Below, in pieces: positions 36,701-46,625 of a DNA stretch of 64,000 nt. Position numbers and translations under genes: made by a program. The stretch comes from Morchella semilibera (taxonomy: Eukaryota > Ascomycota > Pezizomycetes > Pezizales > Morchellaceae): assembly GCA_009192285.1 (NCBI GenBank), contig CM018609.1:963321-1027320 (forward strand), given 5' to 3'. The stretch's first letter is position 1. Each line of letters opens with the position of its first letter. Under the pieces are notes generated by a model. The model saw nothing but the letters and a program-made list of their open reading frames with translations, made no database searches and was not told the origin of the DNA.

Positions 36701-37699
36701 TAGCGAACTTGAAGACCCTAGGCCTACCAGCCTCTGTACGTACGTGTACGTGCCCCCACTCGTGGGGCTATTCTGTAGTGGGTGATTGACCTCATGATGA
36801 TAACAGAGATATATGTAGCGGCTCAAATATATATCATAAAAGTTGGAGCGTTGCACGTGCATAGGTCTTAAATAAGATCCTGGTAAGTCGAAGGATTCTC
36901 TAAAGTACGAGCAAAAATTGTGCTTTTCACAAACGGGAATGTTGTCTAGCGCCCGGGCTTTGCGCCCCGGATTTTGCGGTAGTGAACGGCATATAGTGAT
37001 CTCTTCCCTATTTAATAAATAGAGGGATTCTGCAACGCCCGGTATCGACTGTGCGGGATCTTTTTCAGGTTGTTGCCATGGATATCTGTGACTGGATCAC
37101 AACCAGATGCCGGAAATCAATGGTGGAGGTTAAAGGTTCTGTTATGATAGCGGAGATGTCGGAAGATTTTTAAGGGCTCTACCATGACAACAGCTGACTT
37201 GGCACAATAGCGATCCTAAACAGCAGAAACTCATTTGACAACTGCCCGCTTGTTGCACTTCGGGGAACTGCACTACCTGAGTCACCGATAGCTAACGGAA
37301 GTTGCAGAATCGCTCTATTCAGACGATAATACTCCGACATATCTGGAACCTCCCTCTCCAACCCATTGCTACATATATAGGCAGCTTCCTTCTCACTAGA
37401 ACAGATATTGATTGGTTGATATTTGGTCAGTAGGACCGGTTGAAGAGGCAAAGAGCTAGAGGCTAGTTACAACGACAATATTTCCCTTCTTGGGTTGAGT
37501 TGTCCCGCTGAGCGGGGTGTTCCGGTGGAGGGGGCGTGTATGCATGTCCTAGCAAGTGGACTGGTTAGGTTGCATGCCGTGCAAGGTACTAACTGCTATA
37601 GCGGGGACGCGTTCTATTATTCGCCCAAAGGACATTTTAAGTAAATAATCAGATTGGTCCCAGTAGCTAGCGCCGGCTTTAGCATTGTTCATGCATATA
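30735..37699. other. Seven kilobases without a supportable gene
   Basis: I find only short frames (80-125 codons) with no motif, for example 30828-31130, 33643-33951, 34591-34830 and 35347-35724. The stretch contains TA-dinucleotide runs (31979-31988, 32107-32116, 33611-33622), an A-rich tract at 36320-36365 and a tandem duplication at 31556. No terminal repeats of long LTR elements were recognised. Confidence 0.4.
31556..31605. repeat. 25-bp tandem duplication with internal palindrome
   Basis: Two identical adjacent 25-bp units (31556-31580 and 31581-31605) each contain the palindrome CAAGCTGCAGCTTG preceded by ATAAATATATA. A recent slippage or hairpin-mediated duplication would explain it. 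Confidence 0.9.
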
Positions 37700-37862
37700 C
37701 CGCAGAATCTCAGGAATAACGGGTCGGATATTAGACTTTGGATTGGTCAAATGCCTGTTGAGCCTCAATCTGACAAAGCCAGAGCGTAACTTTTAGCTGT
37801 CTTGACCAATAGGTAAGTGGTATTCCAGCCCAGTCCGATTCGTTATTCCTGAGATTCTGCGG
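37700..37862. mobile_element. Tc1/mariner-type MITE with TA duplication
   Basis: The terminal inverted repeats are perfect over more than 20 bp, starting CCGCAGAATCTCAGGAATAA at the left and ending with its complement at 37862. They extend with two mismatches into TCGGA/TCCGA. Both ends abut TA, the duplication expected of Tc1/mariner/IS630 elements. The centre of about 100 bp is non-coding. Confidence 0.8.
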
Positions 37863-39410
37863 TATTCTCTTTAGCCTCTCATCCTATCTACAATTACTAA
37901 AATGACCGGGGAATATATCCACATGCATCTTTAGCGAATTTACTGCGTCTGATATGCCCTGGTGATCATGGGAGCTGTAGTTTTGGGGCTCCCTGCATTT
38001 GATAATACCGTTCCCTGGATCAAGGCTAAAGATCTAGCTTTTGCAATTTCCCTTGCTGAATTTCCTTGACACGATATGTTTCTAGATCCTCATCGGCCGT
38101 TGGACTTTCCTTCCAGACAACCACATCACTAAATCTAAGGATTCACGAAACTGTAACTCACTAGTATGGGTAGGCTCTTAATCCTTAGTATTTTGAAAAC
38201 CCACATTTGAGAATTAGGTAGCAAAGAGCCTACGTTCAAACCCGACATGTTAGTTACTACTTTACCTAGGTGGTGCAACTCGTGGGTGCCGGGATTAACG
38301 CAGCTTGCCGACAAGTGCGCTATATACCGTAACGTGCGCGAAAGTCCGGAAGCGAGCCTGTTCAAGAGGTACTAGGCGCCGAAGGCTGTGCTTTTAGATC
38401 TGGCAGATGGTGGTGTGGGGATTGCGATCATAAGAAAAAATATCTTGGTAAGGGAGGGTACAATGGAATATGACAGAGAGGAGGAGGGGTTTTTTTTTTA
38501 ATCCTTGTGTATGTATATATGTACTATACAAGCGGTCGTGGTTGCTTTGCCAAGGGGCTTAATCACAGTACCGTTGCACCCTCATCTGCTCAATCTGGCG
38601 CCTGATTGGCGCCTTATTGCTCTTGTACCGGACGTGCGCATATATATTACATACTTCTTAGGTCCCTCCGGTATTCTCCACAAAAAAGGACCCACAAAAA
38701 GAATATCATGAACAATCTTCTTGGGTTAGCCTAGTGCCGCATTCTTAGAATATGGTGTTTCGATCCATCGCGTATAGTTATAGGCGTCCGTAGCTGCCAT
38801 CGGCGTCCCGGCGGGACGCAGGCCTTAGGACGGTGATCATGAATCGAGACGTATGATAGGATTATGGGTACTTTATAGACATTGAAGCTCGCATAACCGT
38901 ATCAGAACAGAGATTAGAAATCCCTTTAGAACGAATCCACAGTTTGGACCAGGGGAATGACCAGATATGAATGAAACACACTCAGGAGGTGTGTATCCAT
39001 AACTCATATTCTACAGGTATGATCGCCGCCGATGTACATGTACGTACCTCCGTTGGTAGGGAATTATATATAAATGGTATGCTCATACCAACCCATCTGG
39101 CAAAATCACATAGTTGAGCACAACTCATAATCTACTCTACTGATTTATTCATTGTACCGCCTGGGGTTGCACACCTAATTGATATATAGCATCTCGGTGA
39201 GTTTACATGATAGTCTCACGCAGCACATTGGAGGAAGACTAAAACTAGATACCGAAGCGTGGAAAGGGACGGGAGAGAATGAAAGATATTAGCTATATTT
39301 CCGACTGCAAGGATTGTAATAAACACACTGATATAAAGCTTGCTCGGTATTTCCTCGGGAGAATCAAGTAACCTACGCCTAGGAAATGGATGCTGATAAT
39401 TGTTTTGTAG
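37863..39410. other. Gene-free stretch
   Basis: No supportable gene in 1.5 kb. A small inverted repeat (GTAGGCTCTT near 38168 and AAGAGCCTAC near 38224) is present. Confidence 0.4.
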
Positions 39411-39916
39411 CAATCATGCCAAGCGGGCTCACATCATGCATCTGCAATGCGAGAGATGTGGAAACCGCTTCGGTGGGACCTTTGAACTTCGGCGCCATCA
39501 GTCAAATACTGTCTGCAAGCCAAGGAAATTTATAAAGGTTCCACAATATGTAATTGATCACGGCTTGAGGGTTAGTAGCTGCTCAAACATCAGTGAGCTT
39601 AATCAGGCAATGAATTTTGGCCCTGAAAATTTGAAGTTTTACGATGCAAATAATAAAGTAGATAGTAAGTTCGCGTTTCTAGCTGACTGTTATATATTGT
39701 TTGTTTACTAAGCTAGTATACGTTCTAGACATCATTATATGGATCGCTTGTGAATTGGTGAAAGACATTAGGGAACCAATTATAGACTTGGGATATAACA
39801 CACCAGAGGCCATAATTTGGGCATATTCCCAAAGGCAGCTGTTGCAGGACTTAGAGGTGATTCCACACCCAGATACTCAGCCGAAATGGGGGATTTTACT
39901 GACAAGTCCGCAATAG
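39411..39916 (+). pseudogene. Zinc-finger fragment, partial paralogue of the kinase/zinc-finger gene
   Basis: A coding exon starts at the acceptor TTTTGTAG|C (39411) and runs to a donor at about 39663 (GATA|GTAAGT). A second exon fits from about 39730 (TTCTAG|ACATC) to TAG at 39914-39916. The first exon encodes HAKRAHIMHLQCERCGNRF, a finger of form C-x2-C-x12-H-x5-C, followed by KVPQYVIDHG. It aligns along its whole length with exon 4 of the kinase gene at 46243-46502 (REHILRSHVRQLQC, then AVPQYVLDFA). Both exon boundaries occur at the same residues in the same phase. No kinase exons lie upstream, so this is a truncated duplicate or the end of a diverged gene. The second exon (DIREPIIDLGYNTPEAIIWA) has no counterpart in the kinase gene. 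Confidence 0.65.
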
Positions 39917-40399
39917 GGTGATATCGTGCTAGAATGAATTCGTTAGGATAGATTGAAAGACGTTAGAGCCCGGGGGTCAGGTTTGGTGAAAGCTAGATGG
40001 TCTGTAGTTGGAGTACTTATATGCTTGGGGGTGCCTAGCTAGAACTGCTTGGCGCCAAGGCTCATAGAGCAAGGCGGGAAGGTTAGAGCATTGGTCAGTA
40101 TAATAAAGCTACATGTAGCTATATTCGAGTTATATCATGCTCCGACTTTATTTTCTCCTCCTATCTAGTTAGTTATTAATTCAAACTTGCGTGCTCCACA
40201 AATTGCAAACGTCAGCTACGGAATTGATTTCTCCGTTTAGTAAATCCTGTATCTTGAATAGCCTAGCCGTAACTAATTTGATAGCCTCATGATGGGCTAT
40301 GTTGTAATTTCAATAACTAACTACGTGTGAAACATATTTACTGAGCGTAGTATCAGGAGACTTTCTGTAATTTGTTTTCCCTTCAAAGTACCCTTAGGG

Positions 40400-40778
40400 T
40401 AGTGTTGGGCACAAGCCGAGCTAGTTCGAGCTTTGGGCTCGAGCTTTAGGCTCGGACACCTCGAGTTCTCCTTCCCCACGAGTCCAAGCCAGCTCGAGCT
40501 AATACAGGAAAAGCTCGAGCTAAAGCTCGAGCGATCCAACCTATTAGTAATGGATTGATATTGGCAAAATTATAAATATAGCAAGGATAGATCCTCTTAG
40601 AATCACCTAAAAACGAAATATATATCGATATGGCGATCTTGAGCTACATCTTTGAGAGCTCGAGCCAAAGCTCGAGCTATATCCCTGAGCCCAAACATAT
40701 CAAGCCTTTCTCCCCACAACCCGGGCCAGCTCGAGCTTTAGGCCAGGCTCGTCTCGAATAGGCTCGTGCCCAACACTA
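40400..40778. mobile_element. hAT-type MITE with 8-bp target duplication
   Basis: The 379-bp element has terminal inverted repeats beginning TAGTGTTGGGCAC(A/G)AGCC. It is flanked by a perfect 8-bp direct repeat CCTTAGGG at 40392-40399 and 40779-40786; 8-bp duplications are diagnostic of the hAT superfamily. Inside, GCTCGAGC/AGCTCGAGCT words recur many times in both orientations, so it can fold extensively. No transposase frame exists, hence a non-autonomous copy. The duplicated site itself is palindromic. Confidence 0.88.
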
Positions 40779-40986
40779 CCTTAGGGTGAACAAGAGGTTC
40801 GGGATAGGCGTAAGATGGACGTACCTGGGGGTAACAGCTGGAACGGGCTATGTGCAGGTTAGCTGGATAGCAGTATTTAGTCAAGCACAACAGCCCGTTT
40901 TGGTTCACACCTGGTTACAAACTTAGGAATGTTCCCTTTCTAACTATACAGTTAGGGCTAGGGCTATATTCACGACATTGGCTGTT

Positions 40987-41017
40987 GATTGATTGATACT
41001 CCATACAACGACAGTAG
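40987..41017 (-). mobile_element. Possible minimal LINE-like tail fragment
   Basis: Only about 30 bp resemble the 3' end of the LINE-like family in reverse orientation: GATTGATTGATACTCCATAC. The 6-bp word GCTGTT occurs on both sides (40981-40986 and 41018-41023). This is too short to be sure. Confidence 0.35.
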
Positions 41018-43128
41018 CTGTTAAGTGTTATCGGGCTAGACAATCCCTATGGTACATACATTTGGCCCGCCAAGGTTGGTTAGGTTAAACACTCCCGTCG
41101 TTTAAAGTGCCCATCTGTGGTTTAAAGTGGTCAGTTGTGGTTTAGCTGGGGCAAAAGGATGAGATAGCTATATATATATAGCAAGATAATAAATCAGTCG
41201 GTATTGAGAATACGTAGGGATGAGAAATTAGCAGGCCTTTTGCAAGATATACGACTGCCCGAGTTCGACAGGCGTTACTTCGAGATTTGAAAGAGACGAG
41301 AGCCTAATGGATAAGTCGATCCGACAAACTGGCAAACTGGGCGCAGGTTGTGGCGGTGGACTCGAGCTGGAGGAGCGGGGGGAAGTGCTCAGGTGGGTGG
41401 GAACGCGTTATAATGTTAGCCGTTCTTCGAACACCTAGCAAACGCCTGGTCATGTCCATATCATCCTACCTAGATAAATCTATCAGACTATGCCGGGAGA
41501 TTGTATTATTTACTCAGGTGTCAAGGAGCATTTGAATTAGTGTACTTATTACTGTGGTGGGCTCGGCAGGGCTGCTACGGGTTATCTTGTTTTTTCCCCT
41601 TTCCCTTTTCTTTTGCTTGATTCATTCATTACGTATAGAGCCGTATGTCAACAATGCTCCGGATGTACAGCGGTAGGTAATAAGTAATGGAACACAGTGA
41701 TGCCTGTTTTGGTAAAATGCCATCAACATCTGGTGCCTGTGTCTCAGGGCGTTCCATCACTTATTACCTGTCGTTGTACTCGGAGGCAGAGAGGCTACAG
41801 GTCTAATTATATAAAAAAAGGCTATGTAGGTTTGGTGCAATGATTAATTAGCAATCTGGAATTTTAAGCCTAGGACCTTTTCACAAACCAGACTTGACGG
41901 TGAGGTACTTGAGAGTAAGGGCCTAAGTTGCTAGCACAACTTATACATCGCGGCTTACTTTTGCATCAATTGTGTAAAGCCTGTTTCTTGAGTATATCCA
42001 TGATAGATTTGTAGCTCTAGACATCAAACATATCAATTCTATAGTACTCTGAAAGGGCTCCAGAATAATTCGCGGCCTAGACAGCCTTCTGGCTACAAGT
42101 GGGTCTTCTGGTAAAGAGAGGGATTCACATTGATGGGCGACCTTCCATACTTAATTGAGCATGTTTTCTACCTAGTTTCTGGTACACTGTGAGCGGGTTT
42201 AGAGGGTGAATCTCAAAACCCTAATCCTAATCCCATATCAACTTCCAAACAAAAGGCATATTGTACAAAACACGCCGCTAAGACCCCCGACCACATACTA
42301 TTGGTGGCGGTCGCATGATCTAAGTCAATCATTACATAGCCGAAAGGGTGTACGTGTCTGTTTCTAGTGCCTCCTGGGTCAAGTGGCTCGCATCGGTAGC
42401 GCGATGCTCGATTTTTTTTACTCGAGGGTAGAGGGGCCCGGGACCTGGCATTGAACTAAAAGTGTCAACGGTTTTCGATATTGAATGCTTGCCAGAGGTA
42501 AGGTTTAGTGTTGTGAAAGAAAGCAACACTACTCAAACCCATAGTAGGATCTTGGTCCAATGGCAGGGATCGTTGTCTCACAGGGTGTTTGTTCCCTTTT
42601 CGGTGTTTACTTTTGTCGCTGGGTTTGGGATCTCGCGGGTATCCGACTGTCTCTCTTCAATTTCTCAAGGAGGTGGAGCAGGGTTGGGTATAATACTGTT
42701 CCACTTCGGCAGGTCTTGGCACTTTTTACATACAAAAATAGCTATATAGGTAAAAGGCACCACTAATAACTTTTTAGCCAGAGAAGATATCAAGAATCTA
42801 TGAGATGAAAATCTTTATCATACCAATACCTACAATTTCTGTCACCTTTAAGCTACGCCGCACCATACCAATATAGAACAGTTAAATATACTTATGTATT
42901 ATACCGAATATAAAGTCCCAGGCACAGCCATTAACTATACTCGGAAGCAACACCTATTACAACCTTATCTAACCTCTTGTCAGCATTTTATGGGATCGAT
43001 AGTTACGACACAGTGCCTAGTACCTTAGGCAAGAAATCCGGCAAAGAATGTTCGAAATATTGACTCTGGCAGCGAATATAATTCTTGTCATATCTTGTAG
43101 TACGGGAGGGAATTTAATAGCCCTTCTA
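41018..43128. other. Gene-free stretch
   Basis: Apart from the foldback element at 41657-41785, no supportable gene is seen. Near 41100-41150 the word GTTTAAAGTG is repeated in tandem. The region holds several short frames without motifs (for example 42462-42749). Confidence 0.4.
41657..41785. mobile_element. Foldback element, GGTAATAAGT family, copy 1
   Basis: Inverted arms at about 41657-41693 and 41751-41785 share GTA, then AGGTAATAAGT(A/G)ATGGAAC, with a few mismatches, around a 57-bp centre. Short and non-coding. The arm core is related to the element at 44630-44718. Confidence 0.65.
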
Positions 43129-43319
43129 TCCCTTGGACGGATGAAAGTTGTCAAATTCGCGACCTGGACCGTGCATCACTTAGTAGGGGAGTTATATTGC
43201 TTGTTATGGTGAATAGCAACAAACGAACCAAACAAGAATTTCCAACAGTTACCACACGAGGTTAATATTAGCTGAAAGCGGTAGGTCGCGAATTTGACAA
43301 GTTTTATCCGTCCAAGGGA
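43129..43319. mobile_element. MITE with TA target duplication
   Basis: Terminal inverted repeats of about 37 bp begin TCCCTTGGACGGAT and contain TTGTCAAATTCGCGACCT, with few mismatches between the arms. Both ends are flanked by TA. The 191-bp element has no coding capacity and is unrelated in sequence to the TA-flanked MITE at 37700-37862. Confidence 0.8.
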
Positions 43320-43396
43320 TAACAATAATAGCCTTGGCAAACAACAATAATGACATAATATAAGAGTGGTCTAGACCTTGCCACAATTATTACATG

Positions 43397-43435
43397 GGAG
43401 GATATATTTTCCCCGGCTCGCAATGATAATCTCAA
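43397..43435 (-). repeat. 39-bp dispersed repeat, copy 1
   Basis: These 39 bp are the exact reverse complement of 63393-63431. The core contains GAGCCGGGGAAAATATATCC. The flanks of the two copies differ. Confidence 0.85.
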
Positions 43436-44629
43436 TAAAGAAAGTCCTGAAACGGCCGAGTGATATATCATGACCGGCATTGCTGGACAAACTTTGCCCT
43501 CCTACCTCCATAGGTGGGGTCCTTTGGGGGCACTGATGTATAGCTAGGCTTAGGGTGCTAATACGCGCCACAGATGCTTGCAATGTGTATATAGGTCGTG
43601 TGGCTGCTTAAGCGGGTTCCGTAGGTGGTGCATTGCATTCGGGAGGCTGCAAGAGGACAGGGTATTGGTAGATCTCTCCAATGGAGACTAGCTGGTAGGT
43701 TATTAATATCGTCTGTTGTGTAGGATATACTTGGGCCCCGAGGCCTCAAAGCTCTGCTGGCCGTGGTGGTTGAAGGGTATTGACAGATGTGAATTTAAGG
43801 TAAGGGATCTTGGGTGAGCTTTTTATATTGGTTCGAAGAACTTCAATTCAATCTGGGGAGTCGGGTTCTCTTCTAGCTTCTTTTCTGGAAAGTTCCGGAA
43901 TCTTTCCAATGTCTTCTAGATACTAGCTATTATTGATTCGATCAGTGGGTATGCTTTAGCTGGGCATTTTGCGGATAATGGGGTGCGTGGGTTGGATCAG
44001 GTCCCAGCCGGGACCGGTTATAGTGCGGTGATATTTCCCGTGCGCACATATGTGACTGCCTTATATGGGTATAAGGAACCCAAGTATGATAGGTTAAAGA
44101 ACTCCCGTACTAGGTCCTTATACTCTACTTATCAAATTCAAAATACAAAACACATGCTCTTTCCATCCTTTCCGGCTCTGAAGAAAGAGTCTTGGCGTCG
44201 TTATCAGGCCTATAACGTGCCTTTATCAGGTTCTTGGGCGTTAGTGGACCTAGTCCCAGTGTTATTTCCATTTGTATTTACTCTTCCACGTTCCTACCGA
44301 GTCTATAGCAACGTCTTTGCCTGTCTTATAGCTGGCTATACAAGTCTTGGACCTGGTCCTCTGGGAGGCGACAGGTACGGGGGGTGGGGGCGGCGTCTCA
44401 GCACGGGGCTGGCTCTTGTTGCAATAACGTGCCGGTCCCCCGGCACCGTCCTAATGAGAAGGTTGGGTTTAAGACTTCCGGAGCCAGACTTAACTACCAG
44501 CCGTGCTCAATATCTGTATGCGCCTATAACTACCCTATATGTTCGGCGCTACACTCAAAGAGAGCAATGTTTATACTACGAAACTTGTCACTGAGTTAAG
44601 TAGGGATGCGCAGGAATCATGGCTCATGG

Positions 44630-44718
44630 CGAGTTACTAGCGACAGGTAACAAGTGCATACTCTACCCGAAAATGTAGCTACCTTTAGTCCAATAGCACT
44701 TGTTGCCTGCTAACTCTT
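44630..44718. mobile_element. Foldback element, GGTAATAAGT family, copy 2
   Basis: Arms at about 44630-44659 and 44694-44718 share GAGTTA and AGG(T/C)AACAAGTGC, with a small gap in the right arm. The core GACAGGTAACAAGTGC resembles GACAGGTAATAAGTGA of the element at 41657-41785. It lies about 165 bp upstream of the kinase start codon, within its probable promoter. Confidence 0.5.
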
Positions 44719-44884
44719 ACCTGCGGTGAGTAGGTACAATAAGACATAGTGCCAAGGCTGGGAGCAGCCCAGATGGAAATGCGGGGTTACTACATGATTT
44801 AGTTGTTAAGTTGATATAATGTACTAGATAGCCATTTACACATATTAAACATCGCACTCAGATCTACCTGGCACAGAAACAATA

Positions 44885-46625
44885 ATGTCGGCAGAGTCCC
44901 TGAGCCCCGAGAACGAGGCATGGAGATATAAAGCAACATTCTCAGAACGTGGGACAAAGGTACGGCTCACTCGGGGTACAGCTGGCGTATTTGAGCAGAG
45001 AGTTTGGTGCAATTCGTCATCGATCGGTGAGGGTGGTTTCGGAAAGGTTTTCCTTCAGCGATACCAAGATCCCACTACTGGGAAAGAATACCTCCAGGCG
45101 ACGAAACGCATCAATCTAAGCCGGACCAGCGCTTTAGCTAAATATGTTAACAGGGAGTTAAAAGCGTTGATAACGACTCGGGATGTGAGGTCTTTCATGA
45201 TCTTGGATCAAATCTCGGAAGTCTGGCTAATTTGGAATGGTTGTGCAGTATCCGGAGCTATTTGTAATGTTCCACGGATGGTACCAGGACAATGGTAAAA
45301 ACATGTTTATAGTTATGGACTATGTACCTGGTGGGGACCTGGATGGCTTTATGCGACAAGATCGAGAAAGTGCGAAGGCAAAGTGTCATGAAACGACTAA
45401 ACAGCTGCTTGTAGCAATTGAGGTTCTGCATAAACATAAGATATGTCACCGCGATTTGAAACCATCTGTCTGCCTTCCTCTCTGTTCCTCGTGCGTTTAG
45501 ATACACCGTTGTTATACTGATCCATAATGATTCCTAGAATGTTCTGATAGCATCTACGAACCCGTTCTCTATTAAGATATGCGACTTCGGCATCGCAAAG
45601 GGTGCGGACGCCAGCAGTATGGTAACTAATATTGGGACACGAAGATATATGGCCCCAGAAATGGCGCGTACGCATCTACCAGAAGAGGAAGCGCTTTTGG
45701 GAACATCGTACTCAAATTCTGTCGATATCTGGGCGATAGGGGTAATTTGCCACGAACTTTATACAGGATATATCCCCTTTTGGGATCCGGCTCCACCTAC
45801 CGTCAGTGAGAACTGGAGCACTCTCCCAAGTGGCGTCGACCCTGGATTGGGGACAGCTCTTGCGGGAGCAACTTTACGCGTGGGCGACTTAAGAAGCTAT
45901 TGTCTTCAATTGATTCCTTTTCCAGAAAAGCATTTGGAAATGAGTGGAGCGCCATATCAACTCAAAGACCTGATAAAACTGTTGTTAAAGCCTGAACCGA
46001 GCGACCGCCCCGGAGCCGAATTAGCCTTAAAACACCCCTGGATCGCCTCTCCCCCAACTCAAAGCTCAACTATGCCCCCCCACCCAGTGGTATTCGATGG
46101 GAAAGATAGTGATGAGAGCGATATGAAGGATAGATTGACCGAGGTCACCTGTCCGTATTGCACTAGTCACGCTCATTCCCTATTAGAAATCAGGTGAATA
46201 ATGAAGGCTCTTGGAGTTTCTACTTACTAAAGACATGTATAGAGAGCATATCCTGCGATCTCATGTCCGGCAACTTCAATGCATGTGTGGCAAACGCTTT
46301 GGTATAAAATCAGAGCTTGCAGATCATATAAAGCTTGAGTGCCACCAAGATCCGATATCGGGGGGTGAGGAGATTAGCGCAGTCCCGCAGTATGTGCTAG
46401 ATTTCGCCGAACAGATACAAGGAAGCAATTCGATGGAAGAGCTTCGTAACGTGATGTTTGATGGAGACATTAAGGCATACGATCTCATAGATGATACAGA
46501 CAGTAAGTCTAAAGAATACCTTAATGGGCCCATGGTCTTGAGTTGTATGGGTCTAGATTTGTATTTAGCTAATATTTCCAGGTCTCTACTGGAATTATGA
46601 AGACCCTATAAACGAAGAGGTTTAG
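44885..46625 (+). CDS. Protein kinase with C-terminal zinc-finger region
   Basis: Five exons (44885-45184, 45249-45467, 45538-46193, 46243-46502, 46582-46625) total 1479 nt, giving 492 residues plus stop. An N-terminal segment of about 40 residues precedes a Ser/Thr kinase domain. The domain has the glycine loop IGEGGFGKV (47-55), invariant Lys74 (ATKRI), HRDLKPSN (167-174), CDFGIAK with Asp189, RYMAPE (209-214) and DIWAIG. All catalytic residues are present. Residues after about 380 hold CPYC and HILRSH, then QCMCGKRFGIKSELADHIKLEC, i.e. two zinc-finger-like units, followed by AVPQYVLDFAEQ. The protein ends YWNYEDPINEEV. Intron 2 uses a weak donor (TCT|GTCTGC) but is required by the kinase motif; the frame otherwise stops. 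The substrate is unknown. A paralogue of exon 4 lies at 39411. Confidence 0.85.

Noticed and set aside
30735-37699. LTR retrotransposon
   Set aside because: I looked for paired long direct repeats with TG..CA ends and for integrase or reverse transcriptase motifs and recognised none.
43983-44594. 203-codon plus-strand open frame
   Set aside because: No recognisable motif, irregular composition and a non-ATG start; it lies between a MITE and a foldback element. Could be chance.
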